Origin: Propionibacteriaceae bacterium UBA7704
Lineage (GTDB): Bacteria > Actinomycetota > Actinomycetes > Propionibacteriales > Propionibacteriaceae
Assembly: GCA_002482525.1 (NCBI GenBank)
Contig: DLGC01000013.1
Coordinates: 3,433 to 10,204 of the forward strand
Direction of reading: 5' to 3'
Length of the DNA stretch: 6,772 bases
This document shows positions 1 to 6,687 of this stretch, in pieces. Position numbers and translations under genes: made by a program. The notes below the pieces were generated by a model. That model worked only from the letters and a program-made list of their open reading frames with translations, searched no databases and was not told the origin of the DNA. Positions within the stretch are counted from its first letter, which is position 1. Every line of letters begins with the position of its first letter.

Positions 1-5
1 GTTTC

Positions 6-190
6 GAGACGGACGCTACGCGTCCTCCTCAACCAGCCGCGGGAAAAGCAAGCAGGCTACGAGACAAGCGCTTTCGCGGCCTCCTCAACCAGCCGGAGAA
101 AAGCAAGCGAGCTACGAGACGAGCGCTTGCGCGACCACCGCAACCGGCCGGGCAGAAGTAAGCGGGTTACGGGACGAGCGCCCGGCCACC
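6..190. repeat. Tandem array of imperfect 55-bp repeats with hairpin cores
   Basis: Three consecutive units of exactly 55 bp (6-60, 61-115, 116-170) are followed by a decaying fourth (171 to about 190). Each unit begins GAGAC or GGGAC, has a variable GC-rich core, then CTCCTCAACC (CACCGCAACC in unit 3), a GCCGG-like block, an A-rich AAAAGCAAGC-like block and a closing TAC. By eye units 2 and 3 share about 43 of 55 positions. The unit 1 core is a perfect hairpin, GGACGC-TAC-GCGTCC (11-25); the cores of units 2 and 3 differ in sequence but keep short complementary arms. The bases before unit 1 (GTTTC) complete a GTTTCGAGAC arm, so the window edge probably cuts an element ending GGTTTCGAGAC. A further 7-bp inverted repeat, GCAAGCG (103-109) with CGCTTGC (124-130), spans the junction of units 2 and 3. 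No ORF is supported here. Repeats of this style are common between genes in Propionibacteriales, from memory and without a database check. Confidence 0.85.
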
Positions 191-194
191 TCTG

Positions 195-225
195 CCGAGC
201 CAGCGACTAGGCGTCGATGGCTCGG
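195..225 (-). terminator. Hairpin after the RNase E/G gene, probable terminator or 3'-end stabiliser
   Basis: CCGAGCCA (195-202) pairs perfectly with TGGCTCGG (218-225). Inside it, after one G/A mismatch, CGAC (204-207) pairs with GTCG (213-216) around a 5-nt loop. The combined stem is 8 plus 4 bp and starts 25 nt downstream of the RNase E/G stop codon on the minus strand. No T-tract follows on that strand, so it is not a classical intrinsic terminator. T-poor hairpins are frequent at actinobacterial gene ends and may also protect the 3' end from exonucleases. The array of 55-bp repeats begins directly beyond it. Confidence 0.55.
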
Positions 226-250
226 TGCAGGCAGCTAGGTGGATCGGCGC

Positions 251-3001
251 CTACTCGACAGCAGCGCCCGTCTCAGGGGCTTCGGTTCCAGCGGCGTCAG
301 ACCGAGGGGCCTCCGCAGCGACCGACACAGGGCTTTCCGTCACCTCGACGGTGGGGGCTGGCGACATTGTCGGCTCAGCGGCAGGAGCAGCCTGAGTCGT
401 TTCCGCAATGGCAGGTGCCGATGCCGACTCGACGTCACCGGCAACCTCGGCCGGCTCCGGCTTCGACTGCTCGGGCTTGGACGAAGTCCGACGCGTCGAC
501 GTCTTGGACTTCGATGAGCTGACCTTGTTCGAACCGGAACTCTTGGCCGACGTGGTCTTGGCCTTACCGCCGCCGCGCCGCTTGTTGTCGCGATCGCCAC
601 CATCAGCTGGGGCCTGGGTAGCCACCGGAACGTCGTGGACGTGGTAGCCGCGACCCTTGCAGGTCTCACACGGCACCGTGAAGGCCTCGGCCAGACCGGT
701 GCCGATCTTCTTGCGCGTCATCTGCACCAAACCCAGCGAGGTGACCTCGGTCACCTGGTGGCGGGTGCGGTCGCGTCCAAGGCACTCGACCAGGCGACGC
801 AGCAGCAGTTCCCGGTTGGCGGGCAGCACCATGTCGATGAAGTCGATCACGATGATGCCGCCGATGTCGCGCAGCCGCAGCTGACGAACAATCTCCTCGG
901 CCGCTTCCAAGTTGTTGGAGGTCACGGTGGCCTCAAGGTTGCCCGAGGTTCCGGTGAACTTACCGGTGTTCACGTCAACAACGGTCATGGCTTCGGTGCG
1001 ATCGATGATCAGTGAGCCGCCCGAGGGCAGGAACACCTTGCGCTCCAGCGCCTTGGACACCTGCTCGTGCACCCGGAAGTTGCTGAACAAGTCGCCCTTC
1101 TCGGTGCGATCCCAACGCTCGATGCGTTCGGCGAGCGTCGGTGCCACGTACTGCAGGTAGGCGTCCACAGTGTCGTAGGCGTCTTCGGGTCCCCCGTTGC
1201 CGTCGATCACCAGCTTGCTGAAATCGGCAGTGAACAGGTCACGCACGATACGGACGGTCAAGTCCGGCTCGGCGTAGAGAAGCTGCGGAGCCGAGGTGGT
1301 CTTGGACTTCTTGTCCAACACCTCCCACTGAGCCTTGAGCCGGTTCACATCGTGAATCAGCTCCTCCTCGCTGGCACCTTCGGCCGCGGTGCGCACGATT
1401 ACAGAAGCCTCCGGATCGATCAGCTCGTCCAGAATGCCCTTCAGCCGCTTGCGCTCGGTTTCGGGAAGCTTGCGGGAGATCCCGGACAGATGTCCGCCCG
1501 GGGAATACACGATGAAACGGCCTGGAATGGACAGATGCGACGTCAGTCGGGCGCCCTTTGCTCCCACCGGATCCTTGCTGACCTGGACCAGCACGCTCTG
1601 GCCAGACTTGAAGACCTTCTCGACCTTCTTGTCTGCGCCGGTCACACCGAAGGAGTCCCAGTCGACCTCACCGGCGTACAGCACCGCGTTGCGGCCGCGA
1701 CCGATGTCGACGAAGGCGGCTTCCATGCTGGGCAGCACGTTCTGCACCCGGCCGAGGTAGATGTTGCCGATCATGGACGCAGCTGAGGCCCGGTCAACGT
1801 AATGCTCGACCAGGATGTTGTCTTCCAACACCGCGATCTGGGAGTAGTCCTCGGCTTGACGGATCAGCATCGTGCGATCCACGGACTCCCGGCGGGCCAG
1901 GAACTCCGATTCGCTCAAGATGGGGGTGCGGCGGCGTCCGGCAGCGCGGCCTTCGCGACGGCGTTGCTTCTTGGCCTCCATACGGGTCGAGCCCTCGATG
2001 CCGGTGACCTCATCGGATACCGAACCACGGCGGCGCGGCTCACGCACTCGCACGACGACATCGACCGAATCGTCGTCGGAGTCGCCGGCGTCCTCGCCAC
2101 GACGGCGACGGCGGCGACGACGACGTCCGGTGCCGCCCTCGCTGGTCCCGGATTCGGTGGCCTCGCCCTCGGCGGGGCTGTCGTCAGTGTCGGAATTCTC
2201 GGCTGCGTCGCCCTCTTCGTCTGCCTCGGCGGAGTCTTCGCCACCACCGCTGCGGCGACGGCGACGTCCACCCCGACGACGGCGGCGGCGGCGGGCGGGC
2301 TCACCGTCCTCGCCCTCGCTGGCTGCGGCATCCGCGCCTTCTTCGATCGCGGCATCGTCGGAGTCGTCGTCGGCGCCGTCTGATGCTGTGGTGGCGGTGA
2401 CGTCCTGGTTCAACTTGCCGCCGATGGCGGCAGCCAAGGAATCCAGCACCTCATCGGTGCTCGGGCCATCGCCGTCGGCCCGAGCGGCCTCGGCGCGTTG
2501 ACGCTGGCCGGCCTTCTTGGCCAACTCGGCCAAGCTGGCGGCCACATCGTCCTCGGTTGCGGTGGACGGCTCGGGGTCGGTCACCGGCTCGGTGACCTTG
2601 CGTGAGCGGCGAACCGGCTTGGCTACCGGCTCCTCACTCGCATCGTCGGTGACCTCGACGGCTTTGGGTCGGCGGGTGCGCTTGGGCTTGGCTTCGGCGA
2701 CGGGTTCGTCAGCCACCAACTCCGGCTGGGCAGGCTCGGCGACGACCGCTGGCTCGTCGACCACGAGTTCGGGCTCGGGCTCGACGACAACCGTGGGTTC
2801 GACCACGAGTTCGGGCTCAGGTTCGGGCTCGACCACGGCCTCGGGTTCGACCACCGGCTCGGCGGGAACGACCGGCTCGGGAACCCGCTCCGGCACCGGG
2901 GTCGGCGGTCCGGCCGGGCGACTGGCTGCGCGGCGGCGACGCACCGGCGGGGTCGCGGCCGATTCATCGGTGGGTGTGTTCGTTTGATCTTCGTCGAGCA
3001 T
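251..3001 (-). CDS. rne: Ribonuclease E/G (Rne/Rng family endoribonuclease)
   Basis: This 916-residue cytoplasmic endoribonuclease initiates mRNA decay and matures stable RNAs by cutting single-stranded AU-rich sites. Residues 1-375 are a low-complexity arm: RRRRAASRPAGPP, then Pro/Glu/Val repeats (about 39-100), acidic stretches, and Arg runs at 237-243, 246-250 and 293-301. The core covers about 376-785: an RNase H-like and S1 region with MIGNIYLGRVQNVLPSMEAAF from residue 410, then the DNase I-like catalytic part. D676 (VVDVNTGK) and D720 (VIDFIDM) match the two metal-binding aspartates of E. coli RNase E (D303, D346). C778 and C781 in CETCKGRG are the zinc-link cysteines. The last 130 residues are a Lys/Ser-rich then Pro/Ala/Glu-rich tail. 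The ATG at 3001 is preferred over an in-frame ATG at 3145 because AAGGAG lies six bases before it and family-like sequence starts there. Arms on both sides of the core are the usual actinobacterial form. Confidence 0.97.
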   Translation of the reverse strand: MLDEDQTNTPTDESAATPPVRRRRAASRPAGPPTPVPERVPEPVVPAEPVVEPEAVVEPEPEPELVVEPTVVVEPEPELVVDEPAVVAEPAQPELVADEPVAEAKPKRTRRPKAVEVTDDASEEPVAKPVRRSRKVTEPVTDPEPSTATEDDVAASLAELAKKAGQRQRAEAARADGDGPSTDEVLDSLAAAIGGKLNQDVTATTASDGADDDSDDAAIEEGADAAASEGEDGEPARRRRRRRGGRRRRRSGGGEDSAEADEEGDAAENSDTDDSPAEGEATESGTSEGGTGRRRRRRRRRGEDAGDSDDDSVDVVVRVREPRRRGSVSDEVTGIEGSTRMEAKKQRRREGRAAGRRRTPILSESEFLARRESVDRTMLIRQAEDYSQIAVLEDNILVEHYVDRASAASMIGNIYLGRVQNVLPSMEAAFVDIGRGRNAVLYAGEVDWDSFGVTGADKKVEKVFKSGQSVLVQVSKDPVGAKGARLTSHLSIPGRFIVYSPGGHLSGISRKLPETERKRLKGILDELIDPEASVIVRTAAEGASEEELIHDVNRLKAQWEVLDKKSKTTSAPQLLYAEPDLTVRIVRDLFTADFSKLVIDGNGGPEDAYDTVDAYLQYVAPTLAERIERWDRTEKGDLFSNFRVHEQVSKALERKVFLPSGGSLIIDRTEAMTVVDVNTGKFTGTSGNLEATVTSNNLEAAEEIVRQLRLRDIGGIIVIDFIDMVLPANRELLLRRLVECLGRDRTRHQVTEVTSLGLVQMTRKKIGTGLAEAFTVPCETCKGRGYHVHDVPVATQAPADGGDRDNKRRGGGKAKTTSAKSSGSNKVSSSKSKTSTRRTSSKPEQSKPEPAEVAGDVESASAPAIAETTQAAPAAEPTMSPAPTVEVTESPVSVAAEAPRSDAAGTEAPETGAAVE

Positions 3002-3007
3002 GACGCT

Positions 3008-3013
3008 CTCCTT
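3008..3013 (-). promoter_or_regulatory. Ribosome binding site of the RNase E/G gene
   Basis: On the minus strand AAGGAG is followed by six bases and the ATG at 3001. This is a near-perfect Shine-Dalgarno sequence at good spacing. It decides the start against the upstream in-frame ATG at 3145, which would add 48 residues with no family resemblance. Confidence 0.85.
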
Positions 3014-3183
3014 CAAGCGGCAGAAATAGCCGCATCCAGCTGCTCGCGATTTGCACAATGACTGCGTGTCGCGAACAGCAAAGCTTGTCGTACGAATACC
3101 GGCGCTCTCACCCCCGCGGTCGTCTGGCGTCGCGGTGAAGGTCAAGCGTCTGGTCGGTCTGTCACACCGATCAAGGCATTCGA

Positions 3184-3208
3184 AACGGGATTCGGGTTGA
3201 CTCCCGTT
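3184..3208 (-). terminator. 7-bp inverted repeat after the DUF2344 gene, possible terminator or leader hairpin
   Basis: AACGGGA (3184-3190) and TCCCGTT (3202-3208) are perfect complements separated by 11 bases. On the minus strand the stem lies about 55 nt past the DUF2344 stop codon and its last two Ts run into a third (TTTCG), so there is only a very short T-run. It could terminate the SulP-DUF2344 transcript. If RNase E/G transcription starts further upstream, it could instead be part of that leader. Confidence 0.35.
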
Positions 3209-3263
3209 GTGGACAGTATCTCACACGGTTGCCGGTGCCTGATCCCGCCACGCCTCAGTGAAG

Positions 3264-3962
3264 CTACGCAGCCAGCGGGTCGACGATCCGTGTGCCGTCC
3301 CAGGTGCCCTGCTCTATTCGGGAAAACAATGCTGAACTGTCGCTCAGGGATGGCTGCAATAGGCGCAATGCGTTGACCACATCATCGGGACGCACTGTCG
3401 GCTCCCCAATTGCCGAAACCAGCTCGAATCCGGTGGCGGTGGCGATCAATTGGTGAATTGCGGTGCGAATCTCCACCTGACGCTCGCCGTTCTTGGTGGG
3501 CCGGGCCACCATCATCTCCTCGCGCGCCAGCAACTCGGCGATCGCAGCGGCCACCATTTCGATGTCGGCAGCGGGCAGGTCGGCACGCCAGCGAGAAGCG
3601 GTCAACCGCTCCGGCAGTCCGGGACCGGAGGCCGGCACGACATCGACAATCACCAGCCCGGTCGGCATCGCCTCGTTCAACGCATCACGGACCTGGTTGG
3701 GTTCACGGACCTCGGCCAGTCCGATTTCAAGGTACTCGGCCTCGCTAGCTGCACCGGTCGGGGCAGCGTTGATGTAGCTGATCCGGGGGTGCGGGGTGAA
3801 ACCACTGGAGAAGGCCATCGGAATCTCAGCCCGCCGCAGGGCGCGCTCGAAGGCCCGTCCGAAGTCTCGATGGGAGGCGAACCGGGCTCGTCCGCGCTTG
3901 GCGTAGCGGATGCGCAGCCGCTGCACGGGGGGCGGTTGTTGAACGGGCGGTTGACGACTCAC
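3264..3962 (-). CDS. DUF2344 / TIGR03936 radical-SAM-linked protein
   Basis: This 232-residue protein has the hallmark N-terminal block of the TIGR03936 (DUF2344) family: LRIRYAKRGRARFASHRDF (about residues 16-34), then ERALRRAEIPMAFSSGFTPHPRISY (39-63) and AASEAEYLEIGL (71-82). Family members are usually encoded next to, or fused to, a TIGR03960 B12-binding radical-SAM protein, and the biochemical role is not established to my knowledge. There is no signal peptide or membrane segment. The start is a GTG (3960-3962) with only a weak AGG upstream. A second in-frame GTG encodes Val13, but the Pro/Gln-rich first residues resemble actinobacterial homologues as I remember them, so I kept the longer form. 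It begins 24 bp after the SulP stop codon, so the two are probably cotranscribed and possibly translationally coupled. No radical-SAM gene is next to it here, which is unusual. Confidence 0.9.
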   Translation of the reverse strand: MSRQPPVQQPPPVQRLRIRYAKRGRARFASHRDFGRAFERALRRAEIPMAFSSGFTPHPRISYINAAPTGAASEAEYLEIGLAEVREPNQVRDALNEAMPTGLVIVDVVPASGPGLPERLTASRWRADLPAADIEMVAAAIAELLAREEMMVARPTKNGERQVEIRTAIHQLIATATGFELVSAIGEPTVRPDDVVNALRLLQPSLSDSSALFSRIEQGTWDGTRIVDPLAA

Positions 3963-3986
3963 GACCGCACAGCCTAGCGATCCGGT

Positions 3987-5747
3987 TCAGGTTTCGTCGT
4001 CGGGGTGGGAGGTCGCCTCAGGAATGCCTGGCGGACGATACCCGTAGTGTTCCTCATGCCAGGCGGCGTAGCCGGCCACCGCCGTCGGCAAGGTGGCGAA
4101 GATGTGGTCACTGCCGACGGCGTCGATGAAGCCGGTCTCGGCGAGTTGTTCGCGTACCTCCATCTTCAGCCGCGCCATCGCGAACACCACACCTTCTTCG
4201 GTGATGGTGCGTCGGAGTTCCTCCACCATGTCGACGGCAGTCAGGTCCACTTCGATATTGGCCTCGGCATTGAGAATGAACCACTGTGCGGCCGGTTCGG
4301 CTTCGCGGACGGCAGCCAGCGCCCGGCTGCGAAAGTCGTCGGCGTTGGCGAAGAACAGCGGCGAGTCGTAGCGGTACACCACCAAGCCCGGCACCTGGAT
4401 CGCGCCGGGGTAGTCGTCGATGTCATGCATGCCTGCCAGCCCCGGCACGTAGCCCAGAATTCCGTCGTGGGGGTGAACAATGCGTCGGATCACGTCCAGC
4501 AGCGACAGTCCTACCGCCACCCCGATGCCGGGCAGCAGCCCTAAGAACAACACCGAGAGCGCTGTGATCATCGCCAGCACCAGCTCGCTACGACGGAATC
4601 GCGCGATGCGGCGCAACTCGCCCAGGTCGATCAGGCGCAGGCCGGCATAGATCACCACACCGCTCAGCGCTGCCTGCGGGAAGGCGGCCAACACCGCAGA
4701 GAAGGCGAACAAGGTGATCAGTACCGTGGCTCCGGCGGTCAGCGAGTACAACTGGGTCCGGCTGCCGGCCGAGTCACCGATGACGGTTCGACTGGCCGAA
4801 GACGACACCGCGAACGAGCCGAACAGGCCGTTGCTGAGATTGGCCGCTCCCATGGCAAGCAGTTCGGCGTTGGCGTCGATGCGCTCTTCCCGTTTGGCTG
4901 CGAAAGCCCGACTGGTGAGGATCACATCCGAATAGCCCACCACGGCAATACCCAATGCCGCCAACACGAGTTGCCACGGGTCGACACCGTCCAAGGAGGG
5001 CAGCGTGAAGGTCGGTGGCGCGGTGGGAACGGTGCCGATGACGGCCAGTCCCGCTGTGGACAGCGGAGTCCATGCCACCAGCGCGGAAGCCGCCAACATC
5101 ACCAGCAGCGGGCCGGGCCAGGTCGGCAGCCAGGCGCGCATCGCAAACAAGGCTGCAGCCACCGACACAGCCATCACCACGGTGGGCAGATGGGCCGCGC
5201 CGATTTGCGCGATCAGGGAGGCGGTTTCGGCCCACGGCCCGTCGCCGGTGATCTGCAGCTGCGTGATGCGTCCGAACTGGCTGATGACCATCAGCACACC
5301 CAGCGCCGCCAGATAGCCGACCAAGATCGGTTTCGACAGCAGGTTGGCGATGAACCCCAGCCGGGCCACGAACGCCAGGATGCAGATCACCCCGACCGCG
5401 ACCGCGATGAGCGCTGCGACCGCCATCCGCTGCGCTCCGCTGACCGGACCGGCCACCAGCGCGATGGACGCCGCCGTCATCAGTGCGGTGGTGGATTCCG
5501 GGCCGACCGAAAGCTGCCGGGAGGATCCCAGGATCGCGTAGACCACAATCGGGGCCATCACCGCCCACAGTCCACTCACCGGCGGCAGCCCCATGATTTC
5601 GGCATAGGCCATCACCTGTGGGATCAGGTAGGCCGCCATGGTCACCCCGGCAATCAGATCGCCGCGCAGCCATCGACGCTGGTAGGAACCCAGTACCGCC
5701 AGCCCGGGCGCCCAGCGCGCCAGCGGCCGCTGCGTGGCCTCGCTCAT
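3987..5747 (-). CDS. SulP-family anion transporter with C-terminal STAS domain
   Basis: This 586-residue inner-membrane protein belongs to the SulP/SLC26 family, whose bacterial members carry sulfate, bicarbonate or dicarboxylates; the substrate cannot be told from sequence. After a short cytoplasmic start comes the family entry region RGDLIAGVTMAAYLIPQVMAYAE (28-50), then the SulP signature PPVSGLWAVMAPIVVYAILG (55-74) and SVGPESTTALMTA. A series of hydrophobic segments runs to about residue 415, including the conserved NLSNGLFGSFAVSSSASRT stretch near 300. Residues about 440-560 form a STAS domain (VPGLVVYRYDSPLFFANADDF ... ILNAEANIEVDLTAVDMVEELR), the regulatory module typical of the family. 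Length is normal and no lesion is seen. The ATG at 5747 precedes a typical SulP N terminus but has only a weak GAAG-type ribosome site. It is divergent from the SDR gene and 24 bp upstream of the DUF2344 gene. Confidence 0.95.
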   Translation of the reverse strand: MSEATQRPLARWAPGLAVLGSYQRRWLRGDLIAGVTMAAYLIPQVMAYAEIMGLPPVSGLWAVMAPIVVYAILGSSRQLSVGPESTTALMTAASIALVAGPVSGAQRMAVAALIAVAVGVICILAFVARLGFIANLLSKPILVGYLAALGVLMVISQFGRITQLQITGDGPWAETASLIAQIGAAHLPTVVMAVSVAAALFAMRAWLPTWPGPLLVMLAASALVAWTPLSTAGLAVIGTVPTAPPTFTLPSLDGVDPWQLVLAALGIAVVGYSDVILTSRAFAAKREERIDANAELLAMGAANLSNGLFGSFAVSSSASRTVIGDSAGSRTQLYSLTAGATVLITLFAFSAVLAAFPQAALSGVVIYAGLRLIDLGELRRIARFRRSELVLAMITALSVLFLGLLPGIGVAVGLSLLDVIRRIVHPHDGILGYVPGLAGMHDIDDYPGAIQVPGLVVYRYDSPLFFANADDFRSRALAAVREAEPAAQWFILNAEANIEVDLTAVDMVEELRRTITEEGVVFAMARLKMEVREQLAETGFIDAVGSDHIFATLPTAVAGYAAWHEEHYGYRPPGIPEATSHPDDET

Positions 5748-5817
5748 GGCTTCACGCTAATGCCGCCGCCGGTCAGGACGCGGCCTTTCGGGGTCGATTC
5801 GCTGGTAGAACGGTGGC
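5748..5817. promoter_or_regulatory. 70-bp divergent promoter region between the SulP and SDR genes
   Basis: Both genes must start transcription in or near this short gap. On the plus strand TAGAAC (5806-5811) is a weak -10-like sequence ending six bases before the ATG at 5818, the spacing expected of a leaderless transcript. The only purine-rich patch, GGTGG (5812-5816), is a single base from the ATG, too close to act as a ribosome site. No clear -35 box is visible on either strand and no operator palindrome was found. The region is assigned from gene geometry more than from motifs. Confidence 0.45.
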
Positions 5818-6681
5818 ATGACTGAAATCGTTGCTGTCGCCGGAGCCACCGGCTATCTGGGTCGCCATGTCTGCGTCGCCCTCGCCGAAGCGGGCTTCGC
5901 AGTGCGGGCGCTGGTCCGCTCGCAGGAAGCCGCCCGCAAGCAGGGGAACTTCGAGGCGCCGTCCCTGGCAGACATTGCAACCGAATGGAGCCTGGTCGAC
6001 TATCAGCGACCCGAAACGCTCCAGGGTGTGTTCGATGGCGCCGACCGGGTGGTATCGACCCTCGGTGTGACGCGGCAGAAGACCAGCCCGTGGGACATCG
6101 ACTTTCTGGGCAATCTGCGGCTGCTGGAGCAGGCCGAGGCGAGCGGCGTGCGGTCCTTCTGCTACGCCAATGTGATCCGCTCCGACTCCGGAACCTCACT
6201 GACCATGCGCTCCAAGCACGCCTTCTCCCAGGTGCTGCAACGCAGTTCGGTGGCTGGTCAGATTGTCAATCCATCGGGGTACTTCTCCGATATGACCGAC
6301 CTGCTGATGATGGCCCGCAAAGGGATTGGCCTCGTCGTCGGAGATGGGCAAGGCCATGTGAACCCGATCCACGGCGCCGATTTGGCGGCGTTCATGGTGT
6401 CGAAGCTGACCGGCCCGGCCGGCGAGTGGGACGTCGGCGGCCCTGACATCTTCACCTATCAGGAACTGACCGAGTTGGCCTTCGACATTGCCGGTCGCCG
6501 GGGACGGGTCATCCACCTGGGACCGGGCACGACCCGGGCCATGATCGGAATCGCCGACCATGCCTCCCTGCAGGCCAGCAACCTTGCCCGGTTCTTCTTG
6601 GAGGGCTTCCAGTTGGACGCCACCGGCACCTGCTACGGCACCCGTCATCTCGCCGACTACTGGCGCACGCTGCAAGCCTGA
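5818..6681 (+). CDS. NAD(P)-binding atypical SDR / NmrA-like protein
   Basis: This 287-residue cytoplasmic protein has an N-terminal Rossmann fold. GATGYLG (G9, G12, G15) is the extended/atypical-SDR GxxGxxG dinucleotide loop, and ALVRS at the end of strand 2 (R34, S35) favours NADP(H). D61 after strand 3, VVSTLGVTRQ (78-87) and NLRLLEQAEASGVRSFCYANV (99-119) continue the fold. NPSGYFSDM (151-159) and VNPIHGADLAAF (181-192) match the substrate-side region of NmrA-like and vinyl-reductase-like SDRs. The catalytic YxxxK is altered: the site reads TMRSK, so T129 replaces tyrosine while K133 stays. It may be a reductase of different mechanism or a non-catalytic NAD(P)H sensor; its substrate is unknown. 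The ATG start is fixed by the fold beginning at residue 3. It is divergent from the SulP gene and stands alone on its strand within the window. Confidence 0.88.
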   Translation: MTEIVAVAGATGYLGRHVCVALAEAGFAVRALVRSQEAARKQGNFEAPSLADIATEWSLVDYQRPETLQGVFDGADRVVSTLGVTRQKTSPWDIDFLGNLRLLEQAEASGVRSFCYANVIRSDSGTSLTMRSKHAFSQVLQRSSVAGQIVNPSGYFSDMTDLLMMARKGIGLVVGDGQGHVNPIHGADLAAFMVSKLTGPAGEWDVGGPDIFTYQELTELAFDIAGRRGRVIHLGPGTTRAMIGIADHASLQASNLARFFLEGFQLDATGTCYGTRHLADYWRTLQA

Positions 6682-6687
6682 CGCCGC

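Larger units (their letters stand above)
3002..3263 (-). promoter_or_regulatory. 262-bp intergenic leader upstream of the RNase E/G gene
   Basis: This gap separates the DUF2344 stop codon from the RNase E/G start. It should contain the RNase E/G promoter and a 5' untranslated leader. TACTGT, a TAnnnT-type -10 candidate on the minus strand (3213-3218), has no recognisable -35 partner at 17 bp, so I do not assign a promoter position. E. coli rne is autoregulated through its long 5' leader; whether this leader does the same cannot be seen from sequence. No RNA gene or known riboswitch pattern was recognised. Confidence 0.4.

Noticed and set aside
6..190. CRISPR array
   Set aside because: The 55-bp units are contiguous and imperfect along their whole length, with no identical repeats separated by unique spacers and no cas genes.
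217..522. Small plus-strand open frames at 217-522 and 239-517 overlapping the RNase E/G 3' end
   Set aside because: Arg/Pro-rich shadows of the disordered C-terminal coding region, with no ribosome site.
1067..2501. Long open frames on the plus strand opposite RNase E/G (for example 1067-1786, 1802-2383, 1872-2501)
   Set aside because: They are antisense shadows of a high-GC gene with strong codon bias; their proteins are low-complexity and have no recognisable domains or ribosome sites.
3002..3145. In-frame extension of RNase E/G to an ATG at 3145 (48 extra residues)
   Set aside because: The added residues have no family resemblance, and AAGGAG at ideal spacing supports the ATG at 3001.
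3178..3205. Another copy of the dispersed repeat in the RNase E/G leader (TTCGAAAC and GGTTGACTCC)
   Set aside because: The two short matches are in the wrong order and spacing compared with the real copies, so they are probably coincidence.
4774..5825. Open frames of 299 residues (4774-5673, minus) and 284 residues (4971-5825, plus) overlapping SulP
   Set aside because: Both are rich in Gly, Arg, His and Gln and lie wholly or mainly in another frame of a clear transporter gene; neither resembles a real protein family.
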